A DNA stretch of 64,000 bases from Lachnospiraceae bacterium UBA3692 (GCA_002372815.1 DFIR01000003.1:9995-73994); one strand, 5' to 3'; shown: positions 18,008 to 27,313, counted from the first letter of the stretch. The notes: generated from the letters alone by a model not told the origin. Program-made: numbers and translations.

Positions 18008-18041
18008 CAAAACGCGCAGGGAAAACTCCCTGCGCGTTTTG
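18008..18041. terminator. Terminator between the convergent operons (pgm side)
   Basis: A 15-bp stem, caaaacgcgcaggga, with its complement around aaac, 19 nt after the minus-strand pgm stop. The T run on the minus side (ttttg) fits termination of that gene. Confidence 0.85.
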
Positions 18042-18059
18042 CTCTGAGATCTTATCTTA

Positions 18060-19742
18060 TCATGCAAAGATCGGCTTCACGGCCTCGGAGAGGGCGTCCT
18101 TCTCCGCCTGGGCGGCGGCGAGGTCCTTGCCGAGGGTGGTGTAGTAGGCCTTGATCTTGGGCTCGGTGCCGGAAGGACGGATCATGACCTTGGCGCCGTC
18201 GTCGAGAACGTAGGAGAGGACGTTGGCCTTGGGAAGGCCGGTCTCTTCGGGCTTCGTGTAGTCGGTGACGGAGACGATCTTCCTCTCGCCGAGGGCGGTC
18301 GGAGGATTCTCGCGGAGGCCGGTCATGATGCCCGCCATTTTCTCCATGCCGGAGAGGCCGGGGAACTCGACGGTGTCGATCTTGTTGAGATAGCGGCCGT
18401 ACTGGGCGTAGATCTCTTCAAGACGCTGCTTGATGCTGGAGCCGATGCTGCGGTAGTAGGCAGCCATCTCGCAGATCAGCATGGAGCCGATGATGGCGTC
18501 CTTGTCGCGGACATAAGGGCCTGCCAGGTAGCCGTAGCTCTCTTCGAAACCGAAGATGAAGCGGTCCACCTCGCCGGCAGCTTCGAGCTGGGCGATCTGG
18601 TCGCCGATCCACTTGAAGCCGGTCAGGGTCTGGCGCAGCTCGACGCCGTAGTGCTCGGCGATCTTCTCAGCCAGAGGCGTGGAGACGATGGACATGACGG
18701 CGACAGGATTCTTGGGCATGGTGCCCTGTTCGATGCGTCCCGCGCAGATGTAGTCGAGCAGGAGAGCGCCCATCTCATTGCCGCTGACGAGCTCGTAGGA
18801 GCCGTCCGGGCACTTCATGGCGATGCCCACGCGGTCCGCGTCGGGATCCGTGGCAAGCATCAGATCTGCGCCGACTTCCTTGGCGAGCTCGAGGCCCTTC
18901 TGCAGCGCCTCGAAGATCTCGGGGTTCGGATACGGGCAGGTGGTGAAGTAGCCGTTCGGATACTCCTGCTCGGGCACGATCGTGATGTCGGTGATCCCCA
19001 TGTCCTTCAGAACGTGGGTCACAGGGACGAGGCCCGTGCCGTTCAGAGGGGAGTAGACGAGCTTCAGGCCGGCCGTCTTGCAGAGACCCGGACGCACCTG
19101 GCGCGCCTCGATGGCCTCGTAGAGGGCTTCCTTGCAGTCGTTGCCGACGAAGCGGATGAGACCGCGCTCGACGCCTTCCGCGAAAGTGATGTACTTCGCG
19201 CCGGTCAGGACATCGGTCTTCTGGATCGCGTCATAAACGATCGCCGCAGCGTCATCGGTCATCTGGCATCCGTCCGGGCCGTAGGCCTTGAAGCCGTTGT
19301 ACCTGGCCGGATTGTGGGAAGCGGTGATCATGATGCCCGCGTTGCAGTGATAGTAGCGGGTCGCGAAGGAGAGTGCCGGGACGGGCATGAGCTCGTCGTA
19401 GATGCGGACGTTGATGCCGTTCGCTGCGAGGACGCCTGCGGCATCCCTGGCGAAGTTCCAGCCCTTCAGACGGCTGTCGTAGCTGATCGCGACGGTCTGG
19501 GTGCCGCCCTGTGTCTTCACCCAGTCGGCGACGCCCTGGGTGGCCTGACGGACGACCCAGATATTCATACGGTTGGTGCCGGCGCCGAGCGTGCCGCGCA
19601 GACCTGCGGTGCCGAACTGCAGTGCCACCGCAAATCGCTCCTTGATCGCCTCATCGTCCCCCTCGATCTTTGCGAGTTCGGTGTGCAGATCGCAGTCCTC
19701 GAGATCCGCTGCCAGCCAGCGCCGGTAATCGTCAAGATACAT
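18060..19742 (-). CDS. pgcA: Phosphoglucomutase/phosphomannomutase (alpha-phosphohexomutase)
   Basis: Cytoplasmic enzyme of 560 residues that interconverts hexose 1- and 6-phosphates. It has all four family motifs: the phosphoserine loop TASHNP (S142), the Mg-binding loop DPDADRVG, the sugar loop FGFEESYGYL and the phosphate-binding RPSGTEPKIK near the C-terminus. The ATG at 19742 is chosen because AGGTGG lies 6 nt upstream of it but directly abuts the alternative ATG at 19748. It is divergent from a glycosyltransferase cluster, so it may supply glucose 1-phosphate for nucleotide sugars used there. The symbol follows the Bacillus orthologue. Confidence 0.95.
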   Translation of the reverse strand: MYLDDYRRWLAADLEDCDLHTELAKIEGDDEAIKERFAVALQFGTAGLRGTLGAGTNRMNIWVVRQATQGVADWVKTQGGTQTVAISYDSRLKGWNFARDAAGVLAANGINVRIYDELMPVPALSFATRYYHCNAGIMITASHNPARYNGFKAYGPDGCQMTDDAAAIVYDAIQKTDVLTGAKYITFAEGVERGLIRFVGNDCKEALYEAIEARQVRPGLCKTAGLKLVYSPLNGTGLVPVTHVLKDMGITDITIVPEQEYPNGYFTTCPYPNPEIFEALQKGLELAKEVGADLMLATDPDADRVGIAMKCPDGSYELVSGNEMGALLLDYICAGRIEQGTMPKNPVAVMSIVSTPLAEKIAEHYGVELRQTLTGFKWIGDQIAQLEAAGEVDRFIFGFEESYGYLAGPYVRDKDAIIGSMLICEMAAYYRSIGSSIKQRLEEIYAQYGRYLNKIDTVEFPGLSGMEKMAGIMTGLRENPPTALGERKIVSVTDYTKPEETGLPKANVLSYVLDDGAKVMIRPSGTEPKIKAYYTTLGKDLAAAQAEKDALSEAVKPIFA

Positions 19743-19873
19743 ATTCATCCACCTGCTTTCTTCATTGAGTATGACTAAAAATTGTTGCGGACGCGCAGTG
19801 TTTTTGCGCATACTTCCTAAAAACAATATATAGACTTTCGGGGGCACTGTCAATCAAATTGCTGTACCTGCCA

Positions 19874-19902
19874 TTGTGCAGAGGTACAAAAAATGCTAGA
19901 GT
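19874..19902 (+). promoter_or_regulatory. Extended -10 promoter for the glycosyltransferase operon
   Basis: TTGTGC at 19874-19879, 17 bp, then TAGAGT at 19897-19902 preceded by TGC (extended -10), 38 nt before the first glycosyltransferase start. Confidence 0.5.
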
Positions 19903-19939
19903 AAGGACAGGATGGGAACATTTCGGAATCGAGGCAGGA

Positions 19940-21508
19940 ATGATCGTAAATTACAGCGAATGGTACACAGAACATGAGAGCAAGCTGCTGAGCGCCCTGG
20001 CGGAGCGGACGCGCGACGGGCAGGATCCGTCCTATGAGATCCTGCGCTACTCTCATTTAAAGAACTATATCCTCTCCGGGGAGAAGAGGCCGGAGATCCT
20101 GATCGTGCACGACGACGACGGAGAGCTGTCCGCACCGGCGGTGCGGCTGATCCTTGATTATTTCATCGATCATCCGGACGTGCACCTCGTGTACGGGGAC
20201 GAGGACAGACGGCGGGAGGACGGCACGTACACGGCACCGTGGATGAAGCCTGACTGGTCGCCGGACACCTTCCTCTCCACCTTTTACTTCGGCAATGTGA
20301 TCGCCCTCCGGTCGGAGGCACTGCTGCTGATCAACCCGGGGCTCCGCAGGGCCGAGGACATCGAGATCGCGTCGGCCAGACAGAAGGACCGCCGGGACGA
20401 GGAGCTCGCCAGGACCAATGAGGACGACGATCCGATGCGCGAGTGGATCTACGGGAAGGTGTGCCTAAAACTGGCGCAGGCGGACGGCGGCTTCGAGCGC
20501 AGGAGCCGGAAAGCGGTCGCCGGCGGACAGTTCCCCATCGGCCACATCCAGGAGGTCCTGTTCCACGCGTCCTCCAAAGTCTCCCTCTGGGACGGGCGGC
20601 TCATCCACGGATCGCTCACCGGCAGGTACAGCCGCGAGAGCGCGGCGACCCGCCTGATCAGCATCATCCTCCCGAGCCGGGACAATCCTGCCATGCTGGA
20701 GGACTGCGCCCGCTCCATCGAGGCGCACACGACCGTGCCGCACGAGATCATCATCGTCGACAACGGCAGCAGCGAGGAGAACCGCCGCCGTGTGGAGCGC
20801 CTGGTGGAGGAGCTGAACGAGAACGGACACGCCGTCTATATCTATGAGCCCGGGCCCTTCAACATGGCCGGCTTCATGAACCGCGGCGCGAGGGAGGCCG
20901 GCGGGGAGATGCTGCTCTTCCTGCACGACGACGTGGAGATCCACACCGACGGCTGGCTGTCCCATCTGTCGGAGAAGGCCAAGCTGCCTTACGTCGGCGC
21001 CGTCGGCATCAAGCTTCTCTATCCGGATTCGGACGTCATCCAGCACGCCGGCATCCTGATGGCGGGCGGCGTCCCGGTCAACAGGCTCCGGCTCAAGCAG
21101 AACTCGGAGTCCCACCACTTCGATTTCAACAAAGGGGTGCGGAACGTCCTCGCGGTGAGCGGCGCCTGCATGATGGTGCGCAGGGAAGTGTTTGCGGAGG
21201 CGGGCGGCTTCGACGAGGAGCGGTTCCCGGACTGCTGCAGCGACATCGACTTCTGCCTGCGGCTCTTCGAACTCGGCTATTACAACGTGGTGCGCAACAA
21301 CATGTACCTGCACTACCACGAGCACGGATCCATCGAGAATGAGCAGACCAAGGAGGAGCGTCTCACGCGGCTGCCGCAGGAGCGGCAGGCCCTCCGGCAG
21401 CTCCACCCCAGGCTCATGCGGGAGGATCCTTATTACCACAAGTACTTTACGACGGACCCTTCGGAGAAGCGGTTCCGCGTGGACATCACGGATACAGACG
21501 TGCGATGA
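19940..21508 (+). CDS. Family 2 glycosyltransferase
   Basis: Protein of 522 residues, cytoplasmic, without clear membrane helices. Residues about 60-200 resemble the extra N-terminal domain seen in large GT2 proteins (LVYGDEDRRREDG). From about 235 there is a GT-A domain with ISIILPSRDNPAML, EIIIVDNGSSEENRR and the metal-binding FLHDDVEI (D330-D331). Further on are SGACMMVRREVF and the acceptor-side FPDCCSDIDFCLRL, as in rhamnosyl- and other surface-glycan transferases. The ATG at 19940 is preferred because cggaggcagg-like sequence precedes it. It is the first of three transferase genes in a row. Donor and acceptor unknown. Confidence 0.88.
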   Translation: MIVNYSEWYTEHESKLLSALAERTRDGQDPSYEILRYSHLKNYILSGEKRPEILIVHDDDGELSAPAVRLILDYFIDHPDVHLVYGDEDRRREDGTYTAPWMKPDWSPDTFLSTFYFGNVIALRSEALLLINPGLRRAEDIEIASARQKDRRDEELARTNEDDDPMREWIYGKVCLKLAQADGGFERRSRKAVAGGQFPIGHIQEVLFHASSKVSLWDGRLIHGSLTGRYSRESAATRLISIILPSRDNPAMLEDCARSIEAHTTVPHEIIIVDNGSSEENRRRVERLVEELNENGHAVYIYEPGPFNMAGFMNRGAREAGGEMLLFLHDDVEIHTDGWLSHLSEKAKLPYVGAVGIKLLYPDSDVIQHAGILMAGGVPVNRLRLKQNSESHHFDFNKGVRNVLAVSGACMMVRREVFAEAGGFDEERFPDCCSDIDFCLRLFELGYYNVVRNNMYLHYHEHGSIENEQTKEERLTRLPQERQALRQLHPRLMREDPYYHKYFTTDPSEKRFRVDITDTDVR

Positions 21509-21539
21509 GCCCGGCCGCGGGCGGGAGTGAGGCGCCAAA

Positions 21540-23018
21540 GTGGCAGACTTCAGAAAAATGGCAGGCAATATGATCTCCGGGATCGGCAACGCGGCCGGGA
21601 AGGCCGTCGGCGCCGTGGCCGGGGGGATCCGGAAAGGCGGGCGCGGCATCGGTGCTGCGGCTGCCCGCGCGGCAGGCGCCGGAAAGAAAGCCGCGGAAGC
21701 TGCCAGAGGCGCTGTGGCGGGCGCTGCCAACTCGGCATCGCACGCGGCGTCGGAAGTGGCGGCCGCGGCGGCGGGAGACCGCTATGTCTACGCGCCGCCG
21801 GCGCAGGCGGTCCTGGATGAGCAGAGAGAGATCTCCCGGCGGCTGGGAGAGGGCGAGAGCCCCTCGGAAGTCCTGGGCGACGAGGTCTCGCTGCCGGACA
21901 ATGCGTATGCGCCTGTTTTCTCGGTGATCATCACGACCAATGAGCCGACACTGCGGCATTTCGAGAGGACGCTCAGCTCCGTCCTGCTGCAGACATACGG
22001 GCAGTTCGAGATCATCGTCGCGGACAGGAGCCTGACGGGCGGCGTGCGGGAGCTCCTGCAGTACTATCCGGACAACAGGATCCGCTATCTGTCCCTTGCG
22101 GGCTGCAGGGGAGAGGCCCAGGTGCTCAATACGGCGGCCAGAAACTGCATCGGCGACTACCTCCTCCGCGCGGAAGTGGGCGACCTGCTCACGGCGGACG
22201 CGCTCTTTGAGATCTTCCTCTATCTCGTGCGGACGAATGCCGAACTGGTATACACGGACGAGGACCACATCGACTCTTCGGGGAGAAAACAGTACATCCC
22301 CGACCGCAAGCCCGGCTTCAACAAGGACTATCTGCTGAGCACCAACTACATCGGCCACCTGCTGGCGGTCCGGCGCGAGCTGTTCCTGGCGCTGAAATGC
22401 CGCCGGGAATTCGAGGGAGCGCTGGATTATGACCTGATGCTGCGGGCGCCGAAGTCCGCGGTCGGCCACATCGCGAAGATCCTGTACCACAGTACGGGCG
22501 TCACCGCGGCGGAGCGGGAGCCCGAGGAGGGCAGGATCCGGGAGGCCGGCAGGGCCGCGCTCCAGGCCTATTTCCGCGAGCGCAGGATCCCCGCGGAGGT
22601 GTCGTCGGAGGATGGCAGCCGCCTCTACACGGTGCGGTATGCGCCGGATATTTTTACGGCGAGAAGTGACGTGGGAATCGTGGGCGGCAAGGTGCTGAAC
22701 AGGCGCCACCGCATCGCCGGCGGCATGATGGACAGCGCCGGCCGCGTCATGTTCGAAGGCTGGGACGAGGCCGAAGGAGGCCCCTTCGACCGCGCGCTGA
22801 CGGTACAGGATGCCATCGCGGTCGATGTGCGCTGCATGCACGTGCGGCCGGAGCTCCAGGGACTCTACACGGGGATCTTCGGAGACCCGGAGGACCCCGG
22901 GCACCTCAGCGGACGCAGCGAAGAGGACCTGATGGCGGACAGCCTCCGCTTCTGCAGGATGGTGCGCGAGATGGGCTACCTGGTCGTGTGGGACCCGGGC
23001 ATGATCAGCGTACAGTGA
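21540..23018 (+). CDS. Family 2 glycosyltransferase with Ala/Gly-rich N-terminal extension
   Basis: Protein of 492 residues starting at GTG. The first ~80 residues are an alanine/glycine-rich segment with repeats like GAVAGGIRKGGRG and AAARAAGAGKKAAE, which look like a glycine-zipper or amphipathic membrane-binding stretch. A GT-A fold follows: PVFSVIITTNEP near 120, FEIIVADRS, and the DxD-like ELVYTDEDHID near 240. The C-terminal part is diverged from typical donors. It starts 31 nt after the previous transferase. The N-terminal extension may tether the enzyme to the membrane; this is inference. Confidence 0.83.
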   Translation: MADFRKMAGNMISGIGNAAGKAVGAVAGGIRKGGRGIGAAAARAAGAGKKAAEAARGAVAGAANSASHAASEVAAAAAGDRYVYAPPAQAVLDEQREISRRLGEGESPSEVLGDEVSLPDNAYAPVFSVIITTNEPTLRHFERTLSSVLLQTYGQFEIIVADRSLTGGVRELLQYYPDNRIRYLSLAGCRGEAQVLNTAARNCIGDYLLRAEVGDLLTADALFEIFLYLVRTNAELVYTDEDHIDSSGRKQYIPDRKPGFNKDYLLSTNYIGHLLAVRRELFLALKCRREFEGALDYDLMLRAPKSAVGHIAKILYHSTGVTAAEREPEEGRIREAGRAALQAYFRERRIPAEVSSEDGSRLYTVRYAPDIFTARSDVGIVGGKVLNRRHRIAGGMMDSAGRVMFEGWDEAEGGPFDRALTVQDAIAVDVRCMHVRPELQGLYTGIFGDPEDPGHLSGRSEEDLMADSLRFCRMVREMGYLVVWDPGMISVQ

Positions 23019-23049
23019 GCGCAGCGGGAGAGAAGGGAAGAGACGGAAG

Positions 23050-24144
23050 ATGACAGAAGGCCAGACAGATGTCCGCATGTGGGTCACGGCGGTCATCCTC
23101 ATGGGAGAAGATACAAGAGATCCGGATGCCTGCATCCGCTCGCTGCTGCGCGGGACTTATGTCCCCGGCATACTGATCGTCGATGACAGCGCGGGGCGGC
23201 TTCCGGAGGAGACATATAAGGAGAAATATCCGGGGATCACGATCTTCCGGACCGGCCTGAAAACCGGCAAGTGGCATGCCGCCAACTGCGGTCTGCACCT
23301 GGTCCGCACCCCCTATGCGCTGCTCCTGTCCCCCGACGTACAGGCGGGCAGGTCCATGACGGAGCGCCTGCTCGACGCCATGCTCGCCGAGGAGAGGTGC
23401 TACGCCGCACAGGCGCGGATCGTGCGCGCCGGGGAGCCGGGGAGGACCGAGAGCACAGGCGTCCTGCTCAGCGCCGCCGGGCAGGTCGGCCGCAGGGACA
23501 GAGGCCGGACGGCGAAAGGGTTTCGTCCCGGGACGGTCTTCGCCCCCGACGTGCGGGCGGCCATGTTCAGCATGAACGCGATCGAGGACATCGGGCTGTT
23601 CGACGAGCGTCTCACGGGCATCGCCGCGGAAGCGGACCTGGGATGCCGCGCGCAGCGCATCGACGGAAAGTGCCTCTTCGTGCCGGGAGCCCGCGCCGGG
23701 ATCTCAGAGGAAGGAAGCCTGCGGGACAGTGCGGATGACCCGCACGCCGCCGCAGAGGCGCTCTACGTGCTGGATAAGAACCTCCCGGCACCGCTGCTGG
23801 CGCTCTGTGCACCGGCCAGGGCGGCCGGCACACGGCTGCTGCGGAAGCGGTATGCGCAGGGCGGGGACGACACGATCTGGCAGAAGGCGATTGAGAGAAG
23901 CCGTTCGCTCAGCGCGGTGAGGATCCGGGAGGACCTGCTGCGGGAAGCCGGCGTCTCCGTCACCAAACAGCCGCTGCCGGAGGAATCGCTGACCCGGCCG
24001 GAGGACCCGGCCTGCGGGAAGGTCTACCCTCTCTATGTCGGGACCGGCATGCGGACGGAGGCGGGGGACCTGCCTTCCGTGGCGCGTCTGGCCTGGCAGC
24101 TGGTCCGGAACATTCCGGGTGCGGCCCGCCGGACAGAGAACTGA
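23050..24144 (+). CDS. Family 2-like glycosyltransferase
   Basis: Protein of 364 residues. The GT-A core has VTAVILMGEDTRD, PGILIVDDSAGRL near 35-50, WHAANCGLHLVRTPYALLLS (a position where the family keeps the donor-binding loop) and GLFDERLTGIAAEADLGCRA, matching the usual GGFDE...D motif. The metal-binding DxD is replaced by LLSPDVQAG, so activity or metal use may differ. It ends the three-gene transferase run and starts 31 nt after the previous stop. It is probably involved in a surface glycan. Confidence 0.75.
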   Translation: MTEGQTDVRMWVTAVILMGEDTRDPDACIRSLLRGTYVPGILIVDDSAGRLPEETYKEKYPGITIFRTGLKTGKWHAANCGLHLVRTPYALLLSPDVQAGRSMTERLLDAMLAEERCYAAQARIVRAGEPGRTESTGVLLSAAGQVGRRDRGRTAKGFRPGTVFAPDVRAAMFSMNAIEDIGLFDERLTGIAAEADLGCRAQRIDGKCLFVPGARAGISEEGSLRDSADDPHAAAEALYVLDKNLPAPLLALCAPARAAGTRLLRKRYAQGGDDTIWQKAIERSRSLSAVRIREDLLREAGVSVTKQPLPEESLTRPEDPACGKVYPLYVGTGMRTEAGDLPSVARLAWQLVRNIPGAARRTEN

Positions 24145-24241
24145 GGACAGAGGAGTGCCCGGACACCTCACGGCGCCCGGGCGATTATGAAAAATATATA
24201 TTTGCAACATCCCTTCTGACTATATTTATAGCAAATATTTA

Positions 24242-24288
24242 TGAACAAACCGTGAACACACCATGAACGGACTGTAAACTGCTATAAA
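24242..24288 (+). promoter_or_regulatory. Four 11-bp-spaced direct repeats in front of a -10 element (PHO-box-like)
   Basis: TGAACA at 24242, TGAACA at 24253, TGAACG at 24264 and TAAACT at 24275 are spaced exactly 11 bp apart, followed by TATAAA at 24283-24288. Four hexamers with 5-bp gaps is the layout of PhoP/OmpR-family binding sites in Firmicutes. The gap 24145-24441 is otherwise AT-rich with no reading frame of note. Confidence 0.6.
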
Positions 24289-24341
24289 AATGGATGAATC
24301 GGAAAGAGTTTTTGTGTAAAATGCATAATAAAAAACGGGCG

Positions 24342-24370
24342 TTGTCTTAAGCTCCCCGGAATGATATGAT
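24342..24370 (+). promoter_or_regulatory. Second promoter before the coiled-coil gene
   Basis: TTGTCT at 24342-24347, 17 bp, TATGAT at 24365-24370; the start codon is 72 nt downstream. Confidence 0.6.
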
Positions 24371-24441
24371 AGCGGGGACCAGAAAGACATTGCAGAACCG
24401 TACAGACAGCACACCGGCCGGGAAGGCCGAAGGGGGCACGG

Positions 24442-25059
24442 ATGGAAGCAGCAAGGATCCTTGAGAATGCGGGACCGAAGATCGATCTTTACGATCCGGA
24501 TCAGATGATCCGGGCCAACGGCGCGGCGGAGGCCGCCCAGACGGACCGCCTCAAGGCGGAAGTCGAAGACTATACACGCGCGGCGGAGGAGCTGAAGAGC
24601 CTCTGCGAGCGCAACCAGGAGCTGGTACAGAAGCTGCAGTTCATGAACCGCAGCGCCGGAGACGAGTACAGGCGCCTGCTCGAAGAGAACAACACGCGCA
24701 TCGAGGAGAAGCTGGCGCAGCTGCAGAGCTTCGACACGACGATGCTGGAGAGCCGGATCATCGAGGCGGTGGCGGATGCCCAGCGGCAGAACGCTTTCCT
24801 CATCGAGAACTCCGACGCGGCGGCGCACAAGGACCACGTGCGCGTCTACCGCAACGTGCAGGCATCCGTGATCGCCGAACTCGCGAAGCAGACCGAACAG
24901 CTGAGCGCGGAGCTGGCCGTCCTGAAGGAACAGACCGCCCCGGATGCGGAGGCGGACAAGCGCGGGAGGATCTCCTACAGACTGCTGATCGCCCTTCTGG
25001 CGGTGCAGCTGATTGAAGGCGCCGGCCTCGCGGCCCTGCTCCTGCATTTCCTGCACTGA
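24442..25059 (+). CDS. Coiled-coil protein with C-terminal membrane anchor, function unknown
   Basis: Protein of 205 residues. A long charged helix (about 30-175) rich in Glu, Lys, Leu and Gln has coiled-coil character. One hydrophobic segment at the very end (about 183-203, LLIALLAVQLIEGAGLAALLL) could anchor it with the body in the cytoplasm. I do not recognise a named family. It lies behind the direct-repeat site and a second promoter, so it may be induced by a response regulator. The flavin-reductase gene starts 23 nt after it. Confidence 0.8.
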   Translation: MEAARILENAGPKIDLYDPDQMIRANGAAEAAQTDRLKAEVEDYTRAAEELKSLCERNQELVQKLQFMNRSAGDEYRRLLEENNTRIEEKLAQLQSFDTTMLESRIIEAVADAQRQNAFLIENSDAAAHKDHVRVYRNVQASVIAELAKQTEQLSAELAVLKEQTAPDAEADKRGRISYRLLIALLAVQLIEGAGLAALLLHFLH

Positions 25060-25081
25060 GCCGCCGATACAGGGGAACGAC

Positions 25082-25726
25082 ATGGAACGCACTTACTGGA
25101 AACCGGCCAACATGCTGAATCCCGCACCGGCGGCCCTGATCTGCAGCATGGATGAGGACGGGCGCAGGAATATCATGACCGCCGCCTGGGCGGGGACGGT
25201 CTGCAGCGACCCGGTCATGATCTCCGTATCGATCCGGCCTGAGAGATATTCGTACGGGATCATCAAGAGGACCGAGGAATTCGTGCTGAGCCTGACCAAC
25301 CGGAAGCTCGCGTACGCGACAGACCTGTGCGGCGTAAGGTCCGGCAGGGACCTGGACAAGTTCGCGCACCTGGGACTCACGGAGGCGCCGTCGCGGACCA
25401 TCCGCACGCCGGGGATCGCGGAGAGCCCCGTGAACCTGGAATGCCGGGTCCGGCAGATGATCCCCCTCGGAACGCACACAATGTTCCTGGCGGAGGTGAC
25501 GGGCGTCAACGTGGACAGCGCGCTCCTGGACGAGCGCGGAAGGCTGCAGCTGGACCGGGCCGACCTCCTTTCCTACGTCCACGGGGAATATTTCACACTC
25601 GGGGAAAAAGTCGGAAAATTCGGGTATTCTGTCAGAAAACGGAAGGACCGGCACCGGGACAGGACGGAAAAACCGCAGAAAGACACCAAAAACGGCAGCT
25701 CCCGGCGGGGCGGAGGCGGCGCCTGA
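25082..25726 (+). CDS. Flavin reductase-like FMN-binding protein
   Basis: Protein of 214 residues. The split-barrel FMN-binding domain is seen from WKPANMLNPAPAALICS (residues 6-22) through NIMTAAWAGTVCSDPVMISVSI to FVLSLTNRKLAYATDLCG, as in flavoredoxin/flavin reductases. The C-terminus after about 185 is a Lys/Arg-rich tail that looks disordered and is not part of the family core. The ATG at 25082 is chosen for the aggggaacgac ribosome site; an earlier in-frame ATG lies inside the previous gene. Probable role: flavin-dependent electron transfer, partner unknown. Confidence 0.85.
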   Translation: MERTYWKPANMLNPAPAALICSMDEDGRRNIMTAAWAGTVCSDPVMISVSIRPERYSYGIIKRTEEFVLSLTNRKLAYATDLCGVRSGRDLDKFAHLGLTEAPSRTIRTPGIAESPVNLECRVRQMIPLGTHTMFLAEVTGVNVDSALLDERGRLQLDRADLLSYVHGEYFTLGEKVGKFGYSVRKRKDRHRDRTEKPQKDTKNGSSRRGGGGA

Positions 25727-25742
25727 GGGACGGCCGCGAGGT

Positions 25743-25771
25743 TTGACAGTTTCTGCAGAAAGCGGTATGCT
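25743..25771 (+). promoter_or_regulatory. Promoter of murA
   Basis: Consensus TTGACA at 25743-25748, 17 bp, TATGCT at 25766-25771, with a ~95-nt leader before the start codon. Confidence 0.75.
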
Positions 25772-25865
25772 ATTACTGACTTTGCTTAGGCGATATTTCC
25801 CGCGATTTTGAGTTCTGCGACGCTTCATCCGCAGACAGACGCAGGTGGACATATTGAGGGACTCT

Positions 25866-27164
25866 ATGGAACATTACGTTATCAAAGGCGGTAACGCGCT
25901 GTCCGGTGAAGTGGAGATCGCAGGCGCCAAGAACGCTGCGCTGGCGATCCTCGCCGCTTCGATCATGACCAACGAGACCGTGACGGTCGAGAACGTGCCG
26001 GACGTCAGCGATATCCGCGCGATCCTGAAAGTGATCGCAACGATCGGCGCGCATGTGGAACAGATCGACCGGCACACTTTCCGGATCAACGGCTCCGCAA
26101 TCAAGAAGGGAGAGCCCGTCGACAATGAGCTGGTCCGCGAGATCCGCGGTTCCTATTATCTGATCGGTTCTCTTCTCGGCAAGTACGGAAAGGCCGCAGT
26201 GGCGCTTCCGGGCGGCTGCAACATCGGACTCCGTCCGATCGACCAGCACATCAAAGGCTTCCGTGCCCTCGGCGCGGATGTGCGTCTCGTCTCCCCCGGC
26301 ATGGTCGTCGCGGAGGCGGAGGAGCTGACCGCAGCCCACATCTATATGGACGTCGTGTCCGTCGGCGCGACCATCAACGTCATGATGGCGGCGGTGAAGG
26401 CACACGGCTATACGATCATCGAGAACGCGGCGAGAGAGCCGCATGTCGTCGATCTCGCGAACTTCCTCAACAGCATGGGCGCGAAGATCAAAGGCGCGGG
26501 CACGGACGTGATCCGCATCCGCGGCGTGGAGTATCTGCACGGGACGAACTATTCGATCATCCCCGACCAGATCGAAGCCGGAACCTTCATGTTCGCGGCA
26601 GCTGCCACGAAGGGCGACATCACCATCAAGAACGTGATCCCCAAGCACCTGGAGTCCATCAGCGCGAAGCTCACCGAGGTCGGATGTCAGATCCGCGAGT
26701 CGGGCGACGCGGTCCGCGTGGTCGCCAACCGGCGGCTCCTGCACACCAATGTCAAGACGCTGCCGTATCCCGGTTTTCCCACGGATATGCAGCCGCAGAT
26801 CACCGTCCTGCTGGGCCTCTGCAAGGGCATCAGCATCGTGACGGAGAGCATCTTCGAGAACCGCTTCAAATACGTGGACGAGCTCACCAAGATGGGAGCC
26901 TCGATCACGGTGGAAGGCAACACCGCCATCATCGACGGCGTTGAGAAATACACAGGCGCGAACATGGACAGCCCGGACCTCCGCGCGGGGGCGGCGCTCG
27001 TGATCGCGGCACTTGCAGCAGAGGGCGATTCGGAGATCTACAAGATCCACTACATCGAGAGAGGCTACGAGGACTTCCCCGAGAAGCTCCGCCACCTCGG
27101 CGCAGAGATCCGCAAGGTCGACGATGAGAACCAGAGGCGCCGGTTCCAGTACAGGATCAGCTGA
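25866..27164 (+). CDS. murA: UDP-N-acetylglucosamine 1-carboxyvinyltransferase
   Basis: Cytoplasmic enzyme of 432 residues that transfers enolpyruvate from PEP to UDP-GlcNAc, the first committed step of peptidoglycan synthesis and the target of fosfomycin. The conserved lysine lies in AGAKNAALAIL near residue 22 and the PEP-binding cysteine C118 in LPGGCNIGLRP. The length is normal. The ATG at 25866 is preferred over one 21 nt upstream because gaggg lies 7 nt before it and the family usually starts just before this conserved block. Monocistronic, from the promoter at 25743. Confidence 0.96.
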   Translation: MEHYVIKGGNALSGEVEIAGAKNAALAILAASIMTNETVTVENVPDVSDIRAILKVIATIGAHVEQIDRHTFRINGSAIKKGEPVDNELVREIRGSYYLIGSLLGKYGKAAVALPGGCNIGLRPIDQHIKGFRALGADVRLVSPGMVVAEAEELTAAHIYMDVVSVGATINVMMAAVKAHGYTIIENAAREPHVVDLANFLNSMGAKIKGAGTDVIRIRGVEYLHGTNYSIIPDQIEAGTFMFAAAATKGDITIKNVIPKHLESISAKLTEVGCQIRESGDAVRVVANRRLLHTNVKTLPYPGFPTDMQPQITVLLGLCKGISIVTESIFENRFKYVDELTKMGASITVEGNTAIIDGVEKYTGANMDSPDLRAGAALVIAALAAEGDSEIYKIHYIERGYEDFPEKLRHLGAEIRKVDDENQRRRFQYRIS

Positions 27165-27204
27165 TCCTTTCCGGGAACCCACATACAACTGAATAGATAT
27201 TTGA

Positions 27205-27313
27205 ATTTTCGGGGCAGGGTGCAATTCCCTACTGGCGGTACAGTCCGCGAACCGCTTCGGCGGCCGACCCGGTGCAACTCCGGGACCAACAGTATAGTCT
27301 GGATGGAAGAAAC
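27205..27313 (+). promoter_or_regulatory. FMN riboswitch (RFN element)
   Basis: The conserved RFN core is present: ggggcagggtgcaattccc at 27211-27229, ctactggcggta, agtccgcgaaccgcttcggcgg, gacccggtgcaactccggga and the closing agtctggatggaagaa near 27297-27312. It precedes a riboflavin transporter gene and is followed by a terminator at 27372, so FMN should switch off ribU by premature termination. Confidence 0.95.
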
